Positions 18,172 to 28,015 of a stretch of DNA of 64,000 bases are shown here, piece by piece. The notes under the pieces are model-generated. The model saw nothing but the letters and a program-made list of their open reading frames with translations. It was not told the origin of the DNA and did no database searches. Within the stretch, counting starts at the first letter, position 1. The number at the start of each line of letters is the position of its first letter. Source of the stretch: Streptomyces sp. XD-27. Its GTDB lineage: Bacteria; Actinomycetota; Actinomycetes; Streptomycetales; Streptomycetaceae. The position numbers and the translations under genes are program-made. The stretch spans positions 5,828,001-5,892,000 of the forward strand of contig NZ_CP130713.1 of assembly GCF_030553055.1 (NCBI RefSeq), written 5' to 3'.

Positions 18172-20114
18172 GTGCCGCACACTCCCCCAGACTCCGTCCG
18201 GGGGACCCCCTTGACGCCGATGCGGTACGCACCTGGTGCCGGCTGACGCTGGACGCGCTCGGCCGGGCCCGCGAGGACATCGACGCCATCAACGTCTACC
18301 CGGTCGCCGACGGCGACACCGGGACCAACCTGTACCTGACCGCCGAGTCCGCTGCCCGGGCCGTCGACGCGGCCTTCGACGGCCACGCCGCCTCCGGGGC
18401 CCCGTCCCGCCCCACCACGGCGGACGCGATCCGGGCCATGGCGCACGGCGCGCTCATCGGGGCGCGGGGCAACTCCGGCACGATCCTGGCCCAGCTGCTG
18501 CGCGGGATGGCCGACGTGCTCGCCGCCGACGGCGCGGGGCCCTGCGACGCCGACGTGCTCGGGCAGGCGCTGCGGCACGCCGCCGCGTCCGCGTACAAGG
18601 CCGTCGCCCACCCGGTGGAGGGCACGGTGCTGACCGTCGCCGCCGCGGCCGCCGACGCCGCGGAACGGGCCGCGAAGGCGGTGAACCGGGCCGCCGGCCC
18701 GGCGGCGCGGACCGTCGGCGGCGCCACGGCACAGGCGGCCGCCACGACCACGGCACAGCCCGCCCGCGGCACCGCGGGCCCGGCCCCGGCCGCCGCCGAC
18801 ATCGCGCCGGTGGCCCGCGCCGCGTACGAGGGGGCGCGTACCGCGCTGGCGGCCACCCCCGGCCAGCTCGACGTCCTCGGCCGCGCCGGGGTGGTGGACG
18901 CGGGCGGCTACGGCCTGGTCGCGGTACTCGGGGCGCTCTCGCAGGCGCTGTCCGGCGAGGCCCCGGCCCAGCCTCCCGCCGCCGACCACGGCCGCACCGT
19001 CGCGGCCGGACCGGCCGCCCGGCCGCCCGCCATGCCCTCCGCCGCGGCGGGCGGCTGCGCCCCCGGCGAGGCCGGAGAGGTTCCCCCGGGTCCGGCCTTC
19101 GAGGTGATCTACCTGCTGGAGTCGGACGACGCGGCCGTCGACCGACTGCGCGCCCGGCTCGACGCCCTCGGCGACTCCCTCGTCGTGGTCGGCGGGGACG
19201 GGCTGTGGAACGTCCACGTCCACACGGACGACGCGGGCGCCGCCGTCGAGGCGGGCGTCCAGGCCGGGCGCCCGTACCGCATCCGCATCACCCACCTGGC
19301 CACCGCCGCCGCGGGACAGCCGCACGCCACCCACGAGGAGGCGCACGCCGCCGCCCGCGAGGACGCGGACCAGCAGCCGCACCAGGCCCCATGCGCCGAC
19401 CCGCACGACGCGGCCCGGGACCGGACCGGGAGGCCGCGCGCCCCCGAGCACGCGCCGCGCGCCGTCGTCGCGGTCGTCCCCGGCGACGGCCTCGCCGCCC
19501 TGTACGCGGAGGCAGGCGCCGCGGTGGTCGCCGTCCGCCCCGGAGAGCCGCCCGCCAGCGGCGAGCTGGTCGAGGCAGTCCGCCGCGCCCACGCCCGCGA
19601 GGTGGTGCTGCTGCCCAACGACGCCGAGCTGCGGCACACCGCCGCGGCCGCCGCCGAGCAGGCCCGTACCGAAGGCGTGCGCGTCGCCCTCATCCCGACC
19701 CGCTCCGCGGTCCAGGGCATCGCCGCGCTCGCCGTACACGAACCCGGCCGCCGCTTCGACGAGGACGTCGTGGCCATGACGGCCGCCGCCGGGGCCACCC
19801 GCTGCGCCGAACTCGTCGTCGCCGAGCACCAGTCGTGGACCATGGCCGGGGTCTGCCAGGCCGGGGACGTCCTGGGCCTGATCGACGGCGACGTGGCGGT
19901 CATCGGCCCGGACCTCGCCGGCGCGGCGGAGACCGTCCTGGACCGGATGCTCGCCGCCGGCGGCGAGATGGTCACCCTGGTCCTCGGCGCCGGCGTCCCC
20001 GACGGCGTCGCCGAACGCCTGGAACGGCACGTACAGCAGGGGCACCTGGCCGTCGACACGGTCGTGTACCACGGCGGACAGCAGACCGCTCCGCTGATCA
20101 TCGGCGTCGAATGA
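18172..20114 (+). CDS. DAK2 (DhaL/FakA-like) domain protein, start disrupted
   Basis: A roughly 640-residue protein. INVYPVADGDTGTNLYLT is the metal/ATP loop of DhaL-type kinases, and HGALIGARGNSGTILAQLLRGM follows. A long alanine-rich linker, a middle domain (FEVIYLLESDDAAVDRLRARL) and a C-terminal domain (LGLIDGDVAVIGPDL, LGAGVPDGVAERL) resemble FakA/YloV, the ATP-binding subunit of fatty-acid kinase. The conserved part is in one frame to 20114. The best start, GTG at 18172, is one base out of frame with it because a GC-rich mini-repeat sits between them. Either one base is missing in that repeat or the start lies elsewhere. The recG gene is 36 bases downstream. Confidence 0.8.
18181..18212. 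repeat. GC-rich palindromic mini-repeat at the DAK2 gene start
   Basis: ACTCCCCCAG, a nine-base middle and CGGGGGACCCCC form nested C5/G5 arms. It lies between the GTG at 18172 and the first conserved codons (LDADAVRTWC), and shares the plan of the repeats at 47684 and 51405. Confidence 0.55.
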
Positions 20115-20150
20115 ACCCGCCTGCCCCGCTTGTCACACCCGTGGTGTGCA

Positions 20151-22334
20151 ATGGACAACGTGCCCGCGCTCGACGAACCCCTGAAGAAGACGCTCGGCGG
20201 CACCACCGCGAAGGTGCTGGCCGACCACCTCGACCTGCACACGGTCGGCGACCTGCTGCACCACTACCCCAGGCGGTACGCCGAGCGCGGCGAGCTGACC
20301 CGGCTGTCCGACCTGCCGCTGGAGGAGCACGTCACCGTCGTCGCGCAGGTCGCCGACGCCCGCGTACTGAAGTTCAACGCGGGCCGGGGCCAGCGGCTGG
20401 AGGTCACCCTCACCGACGGCAGCGGACGGCTCCAGCTGGTCTTCTTCGGCAAGGGCATCCACAAGCCGCACAAGGACCTGCTGCCGGGCCGCCGGGCGAT
20501 GTTCGCGGGCAAGGTCTCCGTCTTCAACCGCAAGCTCCAGCTCGCCCACCCCGAGTACCAGCTGCTGGACGCCGACAGCGGCGAGGACGCCGTCGACGCC
20601 TTCGCGGGCCGGCTCATGCCGATCTACCCGGCGTGCCAGCAGATGGCGTCCTGGAAGATCGCCAAGGCGGTCGACGCGGTGCTGCCCAGCGCCCGGGAGG
20701 CCGTGGACCCGCTGCCGCCGGCGCTGCGCCAGGGGCGCGGGCTGGCCGCGCTGCCCGAGGCCCTGCTCAAGATCCACCGGCCGGGTACGAAGGCGGACAT
20801 CGCCGACGCCCGCGACCGGCTCAAGTGGGACGAGGCGTTCGTCCTCCAGGTGGCCCTCGCCCGGCGCCGGTTCGCCGACGCCCAACTGCCCGCCGTACCG
20901 CGCCGCCACGCACCGGGCGGCCTGCTGGGCGCCTTCGACGCCAAGCTGCCCTTCGAGCTCACCGAGGGCCAGCGGAAGGTCAGCCAGGAGGTCTTCGACG
21001 ACCTGGCCACCGACCACCCCATGCACCGGCTCCTGCAAGGCGAGGTCGGCTCGGGGAAGACGATGGTCGCGCTGCGCGCCATGCTGCGGGTCGTGGACGC
21101 CGGCGGCCAGACCGCCATGCTCGCGCCGACCGAGGTCCTCGCCCAGCAGCACCACCGGTCCATCGTGGAGATGATGGGCGAGCTGGCCGAGGCCGGGATG
21201 CTGGGCGGGGCCGACCAGGGCACCAAGGTCGTGCTGCTCACCGGCTCGATGGGCGCCGCCGCCCGGCGGCAGGCGCTGCTGGACCTGGTCACCGGAGAGG
21301 CCGGGATCGTGATCGGCACGCACGCGCTGATCGAGGACAAGGTGAAGTTCCACGACCTGGGGCTGGTCGTGGTCGACGAGCAGCACCGCTTCGGCGTCGA
21401 GCAGCGCGACGCCCTGCGCACCAAGGGGAAACAACCGCCGCACCTGCTGGTGATGACCGCCACCCCGATCCCGCGGACCGTCGCCATGACCGTCTTCGGC
21501 GACCTGGAGACCTCCGTCCTCGACCAGTTGCCCGCGGGCCGGTCCCCGATCGCCAGCCATGTCGTGCCCGTGCAGGACAAACCGCACTTCCTGGCCCGCG
21601 CCTGGGAGCGGGTGCGCGAGGAGGCGGCCGCCGGGCACCAGGCGTACGTCGTCTGCCCGCGCATCGGCGACGACGAGGACGAGCCGAAGAAGAAGTCGGC
21701 CGAGGACCAGGCGGAGAAGCGCCCGCCGCTGGCCGTCCTGGACATCGCGGAACAGCTCGCGGCGGGCCCGCTGAGCGGCCTGCGCGTCGCGGTGCTGCAC
21801 GGGCGGCTGCAGCCCGACGCCAAGGACCAGGTGATGCGGCGCTTCGCGGCGGGCGAGGTGGACGTCCTCGTGGCCACCACCGTCATCGAGGTCGGGGTCA
21901 ACGTCCCCAACGCCACCGTCATGGTCATCATGGACGCGGACCGGTTCGGCGTCTCCCAGCTGCACCAGCTGCGCGGCCGCGTCGGACGCGGCTCCGCCCC
22001 CGGCCTGTGCCTGCTGGTCAGCGAGATGCCGCAGGCCAGCCCCGCGCGCGCCCGGCTGGACGCGGTGGCCGGCACCCTCGACGGCTTCGAGCTGTCCCGG
22101 ATCGACCTGGAGCAGCGGCGCGAGGGCGACGTGCTCGGACAGGCCCAGTCCGGGGTCCGCTCGTCCTTGCGGATGCTCGCCGTCATCGACGACGAGGAGG
22201 TCATCGCCGCGGCCCGCGAGGAGGCGACCGCGATCGTCTCGGCCGACCCCGACCTCACGGCGCACCCCGAGCTGCGCACCGCGCTGGACGCCCTCGTCGA
22301 CGCGGAGCGGGAGAGCTACCTCGACAAGGGCTGA
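20151..22334 (+). CDS. recG: ATP-dependent DNA helicase RecG
   Basis: A 727-residue branch-migration helicase that remodels stalled forks. An N-terminal wedge/OB domain (LHHYPRRYAERGELTRLSDL) precedes Walker A QGEVGSGKTMVALRA, the DEQH box VVVDEQHRFGVEQR, the TATPIPRT motif, and motifs IV-VI (ATTVIEVGVNVPNAT, QLHQLRGRVGRG). It ends DAERESYLDKG. The ATG at 20151 (MDNVPALDEPLKKTLGG) matches where the conserved sequence begins. Confidence 0.97.
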   Translation: MDNVPALDEPLKKTLGGTTAKVLADHLDLHTVGDLLHHYPRRYAERGELTRLSDLPLEEHVTVVAQVADARVLKFNAGRGQRLEVTLTDGSGRLQLVFFGKGIHKPHKDLLPGRRAMFAGKVSVFNRKLQLAHPEYQLLDADSGEDAVDAFAGRLMPIYPACQQMASWKIAKAVDAVLPSAREAVDPLPPALRQGRGLAALPEALLKIHRPGTKADIADARDRLKWDEAFVLQVALARRRFADAQLPAVPRRHAPGGLLGAFDAKLPFELTEGQRKVSQEVFDDLATDHPMHRLLQGEVGSGKTMVALRAMLRVVDAGGQTAMLAPTEVLAQQHHRSIVEMMGELAEAGMLGGADQGTKVVLLTGSMGAAARRQALLDLVTGEAGIVIGTHALIEDKVKFHDLGLVVVDEQHRFGVEQRDALRTKGKQPPHLLVMTATPIPRTVAMTVFGDLETSVLDQLPAGRSPIASHVVPVQDKPHFLARAWERVREEAAAGHQAYVVCPRIGDDEDEPKKKSAEDQAEKRPPLAVLDIAEQLAAGPLSGLRVAVLHGRLQPDAKDQVMRRFAAGEVDVLVATTVIEVGVNVPNATVMVIMDADRFGVSQLHQLRGRVGRGSAPGLCLLVSEMPQASPARARLDAVAGTLDGFELSRIDLEQRREGDVLGQAQSGVRSSLRMLAVIDDEEVIAAAREEATAIVSADPDLTAHPELRTALDALVDAERESYLDKG

Positions 22335-22443
22335 GCCGAGGGCCCCCGGGCGCTCGTCGGCCGGCCCTCGGGCAGCGAATAATGGACCCGCAGCACGCGA
22401 GATACGCCAGGCTGCGCAAGACGAACGAAGGGCGGCCCCTCAC

Positions 22444-23028
22444 ATGACCCGCGTGATCGCCGGTGCGGCAGGAGGACGCCGCCTGGCCGTGCCGCCCGGC
22501 ACCGGCACCCGCCCGACCTCGGACCGGGCGCGAGAAGGCCTGTTCTCCACCTGGGAGTCGCTCCTCGGCTCACTGCACGGCATCCGCGTCCTGGACCTGT
22601 ACGGCGGGTCGGGCGCGGTCGGCCTGGAGGCGCTGTCCCGCGGCGCCGGGCACGTGCTGCTGGTGGAGGCCGACGCCCGTGCCGCCCGGGTCATCCGCGA
22701 GAACATCCGGACCATCGGGCTGCCCGGCGCCGAGATCCGGACCGCCAAGGCCGAGCAGATCACCGTACGGCCCGCGCCCGAGCAGCCGTACGACGTGGCC
22801 TTCCTCGACCCCCCGTACGCCGTCGGCGACGATGATCTCCGCGAGATCCTGCTCACACTCGGCCGTAACGGCTGGCTCGCGCCGGACGCACTGGTCACCG
22901 TGGAGCGCAGCACCAGAGGTGGAGAATTCGGCTGGCCGCCCGGCTTCGAAGGGCTGCGGTCCCGCCGCTACGGCGAGGGCACGCTTTGGTACGGTCGCGC
23001 CGCCTCGACGTGCGACAGCGCGTCATGA
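22444..23028 (+). CDS. rsmD: 16S rRNA (guanine-966-N2) methyltransferase
   Basis: A 194-residue Rossmann methyltransferase. [19 protein letters not shown], the SAM loop [20 protein letters not shown] and the catalytic DPPY at residues 122-125 identify RsmD. It sits directly upstream of coaD, a very common pairing, with the reading frames nearly abutting. Confidence 0.95.
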   Translation: MTRVIAGAAGGRRLAVPPGTGTRPTSDRAREGLFSTWESLLGSLHGIRVLDLYGGSGAVGLEALSRGAGHVLLVEADARAARVIRENIRTIGLPGAEIRTAKAEQITVRPAPEQPYDVAFLDPPYAVGDDDLREILLTLGRNGWLAPDALVTVERSTRGGEFGWPPGFEGLRSRRYGEGTLWYGRAASTCDSAS

Positions 23029-23054
23029 CCGGACTTGAGAGCGAGGAACCACTG

Positions 23055-23534
23055 TTGCGCCGCGCAGTCTGTCCGGGGTCCTTCGACCCCGTCACCAACG
23101 GACACCTCGACATCATCGCCCGAGCGTCCAAGCTCTACGACGTCGTGCATGTCGCCGTGATGATCAACAAGTCCAAGCAGGGCCTGTTCACCGTGGAGGA
23201 GCGCATCGACCTCCTCCGCCAGGTCACCGCGGAGTACGGCAACGTCGAGGTGGAGGCCTTCCACGGCCTGCTCGTCGACTTCTGCAAGCAGCGCGACATC
23301 CCCGCCATCGTCAAGGGGCTGCGCGCGGTCAGCGACTTCGACTACGAACTCCAGATGGCCCAGATGAACAACGGCCTGTCCGGGGTGGAGACCCTGTTCG
23401 TCCCCACCAACCCGACCTACAGCTTCCTCTCCTCCAGCCTGGTCAAGGAGGTCGCGGCCTGGGGCGGCGACGTCTCCCATCTGGTGCCCCCGGTGGTACT
23501 GGAGGCGCTGCGGGAGCGGCTGCCGAAGCGGTGA
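23055..23534 (+). CDS. coaD: Phosphopantetheine adenylyltransferase
   Basis: A 159-residue enzyme of coenzyme A synthesis, transferring AMP to 4'-phosphopantetheine. [16 protein letters not shown] carries the TxGH nucleotide site (T14-H17), and [19 protein letters not shown] and [15 protein letters not shown] are family blocks. A TTG at 23055 with GAGGAA six bases upstream gives the standard start ([10 protein letters not shown]) and length. An in-frame ATG at 23025, overlapping the rsmD stop, is an alternative that would add ten residues. Confidence 0.94.
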   Translation: MRRAVCPGSFDPVTNGHLDIIARASKLYDVVHVAVMINKSKQGLFTVEERIDLLRQVTAEYGNVEVEAFHGLLVDFCKQRDIPAIVKGLRAVSDFDYELQMAQMNNGLSGVETLFVPTNPTYSFLSSSLVKEVAAWGGDVSHLVPPVVLEALRERLPKR

Positions 23535-23618
23535 GCCGCTGACGGCGCGTCATCGGGTGTCGGGCGGGGGCTCACTGGCCTTACAGTCGTGCCCGTTCGC
23601 ATCCGTCGGTCATAGAGA

Positions 23619-24788
23619 GTGGCGAGCACCCAGGTGGACGTATCGAAGAAGCTCGACGAGATCGTCGACGCCGTCGGCAGCGCCCGGTCCATGCCCATGT
23701 CGGCCTCCTGCGTGGTCAACCGCGCCGAGCTGCTCGCCAGGCTCGAAGAGCTGCGGGCCGCGCTGCCCGGCTCGCTCGCCCAGGCCCAGGAGGTGCTCGG
23801 CGGGCGTGAGCAGGTCGTCGAGGACGCCCGCCGGGAGGCCGAGCGGATCATCGAGTCCGCCCACGCCGAGCGCGGTTCGCTGATCTCGGGCACCGAGATC
23901 GCCCGGCAGTCGCAGGAGGAGGCCGACCGCATCCTGGCCGAGGCCCGCCGCGAGGCCGAGGAGATCCGCGCCGAGGCCGACGACTACGTCGACAGCAAGC
24001 TCGCCAACTTCGAGGTCGTCCTCACCAAGACCATCGGCGCCGTCGACCGCGGCCGCGACAAGTTGCTGGGCCGGGCGCCCGCCGCCGACCCCGGCGCGGA
24101 CGGCCTGGCGGACGAGGGGCCGGAGCGCAGCGCCGACCCCGCGACCCTGCGGCAGCGCGCGGACGAGTACGTGGACACCAAGCTGGGCGCCGTGGCCGCC
24201 GTCCTCGCCAAGACCCTGGAGGCCGTCGGCCGCGGTCGGCAGAAGCTGCTCGGGGCGCGCCCGACCGACGAACTGGGCGCGCACATGGCGGCCCAGGACG
24301 CCCAGGAGACGGCGTACGGGCACACGAGCGACGCCGAGTACCTGGCGGACCTCGCCCAGGTCCACACGCCGCCGCACGGCGTGCCCGCCCCGCCCGCCCA
24401 GCAGCCCGTGCCGACCCAGGCCGTACCGGCCCCACCGACCGAGGCGCCCCGGGTCCCGGAGCAGCAGGCGTACTACGCCGACGGCTACCAGCAGGACCCG
24501 TACGGGTACGGGCAGCAGAGTTACGAGCAGCCCGCGGCCGACCCGTATGCCACCGCGCAGGCGGGCTACCCGCAGCAGGACGGCGGCTACGGCTGGCAGC
24601 AGCAGGGCTACGACACCTACGGCGGCCAGGGCGGCTATGCCGCGCCCGAGGCCCACGAGGGCCACGCGGCCGGGTACCCCCAGCAGCCCGCGCAGGGAGC
24701 CGCGGCGCTGGACGAGACCAGCTTCTTCGACACCAGCGTGATCAACCTGGACCAGCTGCGGCAGTACGAAGAGGGGCGGGGGCGCTGA
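23619..24788 (+). CDS. DivIVA/SepIVA-like coiled-coil protein with Q/Y/G-rich tail
   Basis: A 389-residue soluble protein. VASTQVDVSKKLDEIVDAVG starts it, and a long coiled coil (about residues 35-130, with repeats of EARREAERI and EEADRILAEARREAEEIRAEA) follows. Two copies of an amphipathic unit come next: DDYVDSKLANFEVVLTKTI and DEYVDTKLGAVAAVLAKTL, each followed by a G-R-G-R-x-K-L-L-G end. The last 150 residues are low-complexity Pro/Gln/Tyr/Gly. Related actinobacterial proteins are annotated as cell-division initiation or ATP-synthase-b-like. A role at the growth pole or septum is plausible but not shown. Confidence 0.85.
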   Translation: MASTQVDVSKKLDEIVDAVGSARSMPMSASCVVNRAELLARLEELRAALPGSLAQAQEVLGGREQVVEDARREAERIIESAHAERGSLISGTEIARQSQEEADRILAEARREAEEIRAEADDYVDSKLANFEVVLTKTIGAVDRGRDKLLGRAPAADPGADGLADEGPERSADPATLRQRADEYVDTKLGAVAAVLAKTLEAVGRGRQKLLGARPTDELGAHMAAQDAQETAYGHTSDAEYLADLAQVHTPPHGVPAPPAQQPVPTQAVPAPPTEAPRVPEQQAYYADGYQQDPYGYGQQSYEQPAADPYATAQAGYPQQDGGYGWQQQGYDTYGGQGGYAAPEAHEGHAAGYPQQPAQGAAALDETSFFDTSVINLDQLRQYEEGRGR

Positions 24789-24932
24789 CCCGAAGGGCGC
24801 GACCGGGGCCGATTGGGTCTCCGGCGGGGTCTCCAGTATCCTGGCTGTTCGGTCGCGCTACGTCCGCGATCCGGGCTGCCCGTTTCGCCCCGGCGAAGGG
24901 CCGCCCATCCGCAGCGTAGAAAGCAGGAAGCC

Positions 24933-25562
24933 CTGAACGCCCGCCTTGACCACCGCGCCCCGCTCGTGTTCGACACACGCGAGCTGGGTCGGCGTCCCGG
25001 TGCGCTCAAGCGCCTCTCCCGCTCGATCGCCGCGCCCAAGGACCTCGGCATCGAGGTCATCGGCGTGCGCGAAGGCGCGACCGTGGAGCTCGACCTCCGT
25101 CTGGAGTCGGTCATGGAGGGTGTGCTCGTCACCGGCACCGCCCGTGCGCCGCTCACAGGGGAGTGCGTAAGGTGTCTGGAGCCGCTCGAGCGAGAGCTCG
25201 AAGTGGACTACCAGGAGATGTACTCCTACCCCGACGCCGACGCCTGGGGCCGCACCGCGGACCCGGACGACGACGCCGAGGAGGAGGACACGCTCTTCCT
25301 CGAGGACGACTTGCTCGACCTCGAACCCGTGCTGCGTGACGCGGTGGTGCTCGCACTGCCGCTGCAGCCGGTGTGCCGGGAGGACTGCCTCGGCCTGTGC
25401 CCCGACTGTGGGGCGCGGCTGGCGGACGACCCGGACCACCACCATGACGCCGTCGACATCCGTTGGGCGGCACTGCAGGGACTCGCCGAGACCATCCAGG
25501 GCGGCGAGAAGGACGATATGGGCGGCGCCGATGCGGGCGTCGACGAGAAGCAGGAGAAGTAG
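24933..25562 (+). CDS. DUF177/YceD-family protein
   Basis: A roughly 209-residue protein that precedes rpmF in most bacteria and is linked to ribosomal L32 or 23S rRNA biology. [71 protein letters not shown] and [25 protein letters not shown] (a zinc-like Cys cluster) are diagnostic. The conserved N-terminus is (L)[12 protein letters not shown], which would require CTG at 24933 as start, with AGGA four bases before. No ATG, GTG or TTG fits as well, so the start is uncertain. Confidence 0.85.
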   Translation: MNARLDHRAPLVFDTRELGRRPGALKRLSRSIAAPKDLGIEVIGVREGATVELDLRLESVMEGVLVTGTARAPLTGECVRCLEPLERELEVDYQEMYSYPDADAWGRTADPDDDAEEEDTLFLEDDLLDLEPVLRDAVVLALPLQPVCREDCLGLCPDCGARLADDPDHHHDAVDIRWAALQGLAETIQGGEKDDMGGADAGVDEKQEK

Positions 25563-25564
25563 CC

Positions 25565-25738
25565 GTGGCTGTTCCGAAGCGGAAGATGTCGCGCAGCAAC
25601 ACGCGCCACCGCCGGTCGCAGTGGAAGGCTGCGGTCCCCACCCTGGTGGCTTGCAGCAGCTGCCAGGAGCCGAAGCTGCAGCACATCGCGTGCCCGAGCT
25701 GCGGCACCTACAACAAGCGTCAGGTCCTCGCGGTCTGA
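25565..25738 (+). CDS. rpmF: Ribosomal protein L32
   Basis: A 57-residue large-subunit protein: [20 protein letters not shown], then a zinc ribbon with CSSC and CPSC, ending QVLAV. The GTG at 25565 follows GGAG and begins two bases after the DUF177 stop. The DUF177-rpmF-rnc-mutM order is a conserved unit. Confidence 0.97.
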   Translation: MAVPKRKMSRSNTRHRRSQWKAAVPTLVACSSCQEPKLQHIACPSCGTYNKRQVLAV

Positions 25739-25757
25739 TCGGCGGGTGACAGGCTCT

Positions 25758-26579
25758 ATGTCAGACGGCAACTCGTCGAAGAAGGCGCCGGCGGACACAG
25801 CCTCGTCCCACACGATTCTGGAAGGGCGGCTCGGGTATCAGCTTGAGTCCGCCCTTCTGGTACGTGCGCTGACCCACCGCTCCTTCGCGTACGAGAACGG
25901 CGGCCTGCCCACCAACGAGCGCCTGGAATTCCTCGGGGATTCGGTGCTCGGCCTGGTGGTCACGGACACGCTGTACCGCATCCACCCGGACCTGCCCGAA
26001 GGCCAGCTGGCCAAACTGCGGGCCGCGGTGGTCAACTCGCGCGCGCTGGCGGAGGTGGGCCGCGGCCTCGACCTCGGCGCCTTCATCCGGCTCGGCCGGG
26101 GCGAAGAGGGCACCGGGGGCAGGGACAAGGCGTCCATCCTGGCCGACACCCTGGAGGCGGTGATCGGCGCGGTCTATCTGGACCAGGGTCTCGACGCCGC
26201 CGCCGAACTGGTGCACCGGCTCTTCGACCCGCTCATCGAGAAGTCCTCCAATCTCGGCGCAGGCCTGGACTGGAAGACCAGCCTCCAGGAGCTGACGGCC
26301 ACCGAGGGTCTCGGTGTTCCGGAGTACCTGGTCTCGGAGACGGGTCCCGACCACGAGAAGACCTTCACGGCTGCTGCCCGCGTCGGTGGTGTCGCGTACG
26401 GCACCGGCACCGGCCGCAGCAAGAAGGAAGCGGAGCAGCAGGCGGCGGAGTCCGCCTGGCGCGCGATCCGCACGGCCGCCGACGAGGCGAAGGCGGCTGC
26501 CGCCGCCGCGGACGGCCGGAACCCGGACGGCGCCGCGCCGTCCGGCAGCACCGAGGCGCCCGAGAGCGCCGCACGCTGA
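25758..26579 (+). CDS. rnc: Ribonuclease III
   Basis: A 273-residue double-strand RNA endonuclease (AbsB in S. coelicolor, where it affects antibiotic production). The signature [13 protein letters not shown] is at 53-65, [15 protein letters not shown] is the second catalytic block, and a dsRNA-binding domain follows ([16 protein letters not shown] to [15 protein letters not shown]). The Ala/Asp-rich tail extends about 30 residues past the usual end. ATG at 25758 is used; an in-frame GTG at 25746 is possible. Confidence 0.96.
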   Translation: MSDGNSSKKAPADTASSHTILEGRLGYQLESALLVRALTHRSFAYENGGLPTNERLEFLGDSVLGLVVTDTLYRIHPDLPEGQLAKLRAAVVNSRALAEVGRGLDLGAFIRLGRGEEGTGGRDKASILADTLEAVIGAVYLDQGLDAAAELVHRLFDPLIEKSSNLGAGLDWKTSLQELTATEGLGVPEYLVSETGPDHEKTFTAAARVGGVAYGTGTGRSKKEAEQQAAESAWRAIRTAADEAKAAAAAADGRNPDGAAPSGSTEAPESAAR

Positions 26580-26583
26580 ACCC

Positions 26584-26621
26584 TGAGAGGGCGGCGGGCC
26601 ACGTGGCCCGCCGCCCTCTCA
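26584..26621. terminator. Perfect 38-bp palindrome after rnc
   Basis: TGAGAGGGCGGCGGGCCAC followed by its exact complement, with ACGT at the centre, five bases after the rnc stop. As RNA it folds into a very stable hairpin, a likely T-less terminator or RNase III-type processing site between rnc and mutM. Confidence 0.7.
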
Positions 26622-26724
26622 CGCGTCTGCCGGTCCCAGTGGCCCGCGGCCTTGGCGCGCGGTGCCGGAAAGACCCGCGCGGGAGCACACTCGTACCTGT
26701 CACCGGTACCCCCGAGGAGTCCCC

Positions 26725-27657
26725 TTGCCCGAGTTGCCCGAGGTCGAAGTGGTGCGGCGCGGACTGGAACGCTGGGTCAGCGGCCGCACGGTCGAGGGCG
26801 TCGACGTCCTGCACCCCCGCGCGACACGCCGGCACCTCGCGGGTGCCGAGGACTTCGCCCGGAGGCTGGAGGGCCGCCGGATCGGCCCGGCCCGGCGCCG
26901 CGGCAAGTATCTGTGGCTGCCGCTCGACGGCGCGGCCGAGGCCGTCCTCGCGCACCTCGGCATGAGCGGCCAGCTGCTCGTGCAGCCCGTCGGCGCGCCC
27001 GACGAGAAGCACCTCCGCATCCGGCTGCGGTTCGAGGACGGCGAGGGCACCGAACTGCGCTTCGTCGACCAGCGCACCTTCGGCGGGCTGTCCCTGCACG
27101 GTGCGGCGCCCGGCGCGGCCGACGGACTGCCGGACGTCATCGCCCACATCGCCCCGGACCCGCTCGACCCGGCGTTCGACGCGGAGCTCTTCCACGCCGC
27201 GCTGCGTCGGCGCCGTACGACCGTCAAGCGCGCGCTGCTCGACCAGTCGCTGATCAGCGGGGTCGGCAACATCTACGCGGACGAGGCGCTGTGGCGGTCC
27301 CGGCTGCACTACGACCGGCCGACGGCCACCCTCACCCGGCCGCGGACCACCGAGCTGCTCGGCCACATCCGCGACGTCATGAACGACGCGCTGGCGGCCG
27401 GCGGCACCAGCTTCGACAGCCTCTACGTCAACGTCAACGGCGAGTCCGGCTACTTCTCCCGGTCCCTGGACGCGTACGGCCGCGAGGACGAGCCGTGCCG
27501 CCGCTGCGGTGCGCCGATCCGCCGCAGGCCGTGGATGAACCGGTCCAGCTACTTCTGCCCGCGCTGCCAGCGCCCGCCCGTCATTCGGCGCGCTGCCGGT
27601 CGTAGCGCTCCCGCGCGTCCAGCACCTGCGGCATCTGGTCCTCGACGAAGCGGATGA
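26725..27657 (+). CDS. mutM: Formamidopyrimidine-DNA glycosylase
   Basis: Base-excision enzyme for 8-oxoguanine. TTG at 26725 with GAGGAG five bases before gives [13 protein letters not shown], so that the catalytic proline is P2 and E3 follows. The beta-hairpin lysine is K61 ([11 protein letters not shown]). The helix-two-turn-helix ([20 protein letters not shown]) and the zinc finger [24 protein letters not shown] are intact. After CQRPP the frame runs another 25 or so residues ([11 protein letters not shown]...), giving 310 instead of about 285. That tail overlaps the convergent HxlR gene by 77 bases. Confidence 0.95.
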   Translation: MPELPEVEVVRRGLERWVSGRTVEGVDVLHPRATRRHLAGAEDFARRLEGRRIGPARRRGKYLWLPLDGAAEAVLAHLGMSGQLLVQPVGAPDEKHLRIRLRFEDGEGTELRFVDQRTFGGLSLHGAAPGAADGLPDVIAHIAPDPLDPAFDAELFHAALRRRRTTVKRALLDQSLISGVGNIYADEALWRSRLHYDRPTATLTRPRTTELLGHIRDVMNDALAAGGTSFDSLYVNVNGESGYFSRSLDAYGREDEPCRRCGAPIRRRPWMNRSSYFCPRCQRPPVIRRAAGRSAPARPAPAASGPRRSG

Positions 27658-27994
27658 GGCCCAGCAGCCGGTCCGCGACGGCCGCGCCGAGCGGCGTGAG
27701 CCGGTAGTCGACCCGGGGCGGGTTGGTGGGCTGCGCCTCGCGGTGGACGAGTCCGTCGCGCTCCAGCGCGTGCAGCGTCTGGGACAGCATCTTCTCGCTG
27801 ACGCCGTCGACCCGGCGCCGCAGTTCGTTGAAGCGGAACGTGCCGTCGCTGAGCGCGCCCAGCGTCAGGCTGCCCCATCGCCCGGTGACGTGCTCCAGCG
27901 TGTCTCGGGAGGGGCAGGCGCGGGCGAAGACGTTGAACGGGAGGTCGTCCGGACAGACGTCCGGAGCCGGCGTGGCGGTGCGCGGAGTCGTCAT
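27581..27994 (-). CDS. HxlR-family transcriptional regulator
   Basis: A 137-residue winged-helix regulator: [81 protein letters not shown]. Three cysteines or fewer are present, including C14 and C30; such residues are redox sensors in some HxlR proteins. It is divergent from a flavodoxin-like gene, the usual arrangement for quinone- or aldehyde-responsive control. Its 3' end overlaps mutM. Confidence 0.92.
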   Translation of the reverse strand: MTTPRTATPAPDVCPDDLPFNVFARACPSRDTLEHVTGRWGSLTLGALSDGTFRFNELRRRVDGVSEKMLSQTLHALERDGLVHREAQPTNPPRVDYRLTPLGAAVADRLLGLIRFVEDQMPQVLDARERYDRQRAE

Positions 27995-28015
27995 GCACCC
28001 ACCATACTCGCGCAC

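Noticed and set aside
18236..22447. 1403-residue plus-strand frame spanning DAK2 and recG
   Set aside because: An arginine/glycine-rich shadow frame; both real genes lie in other frames with clear motifs.
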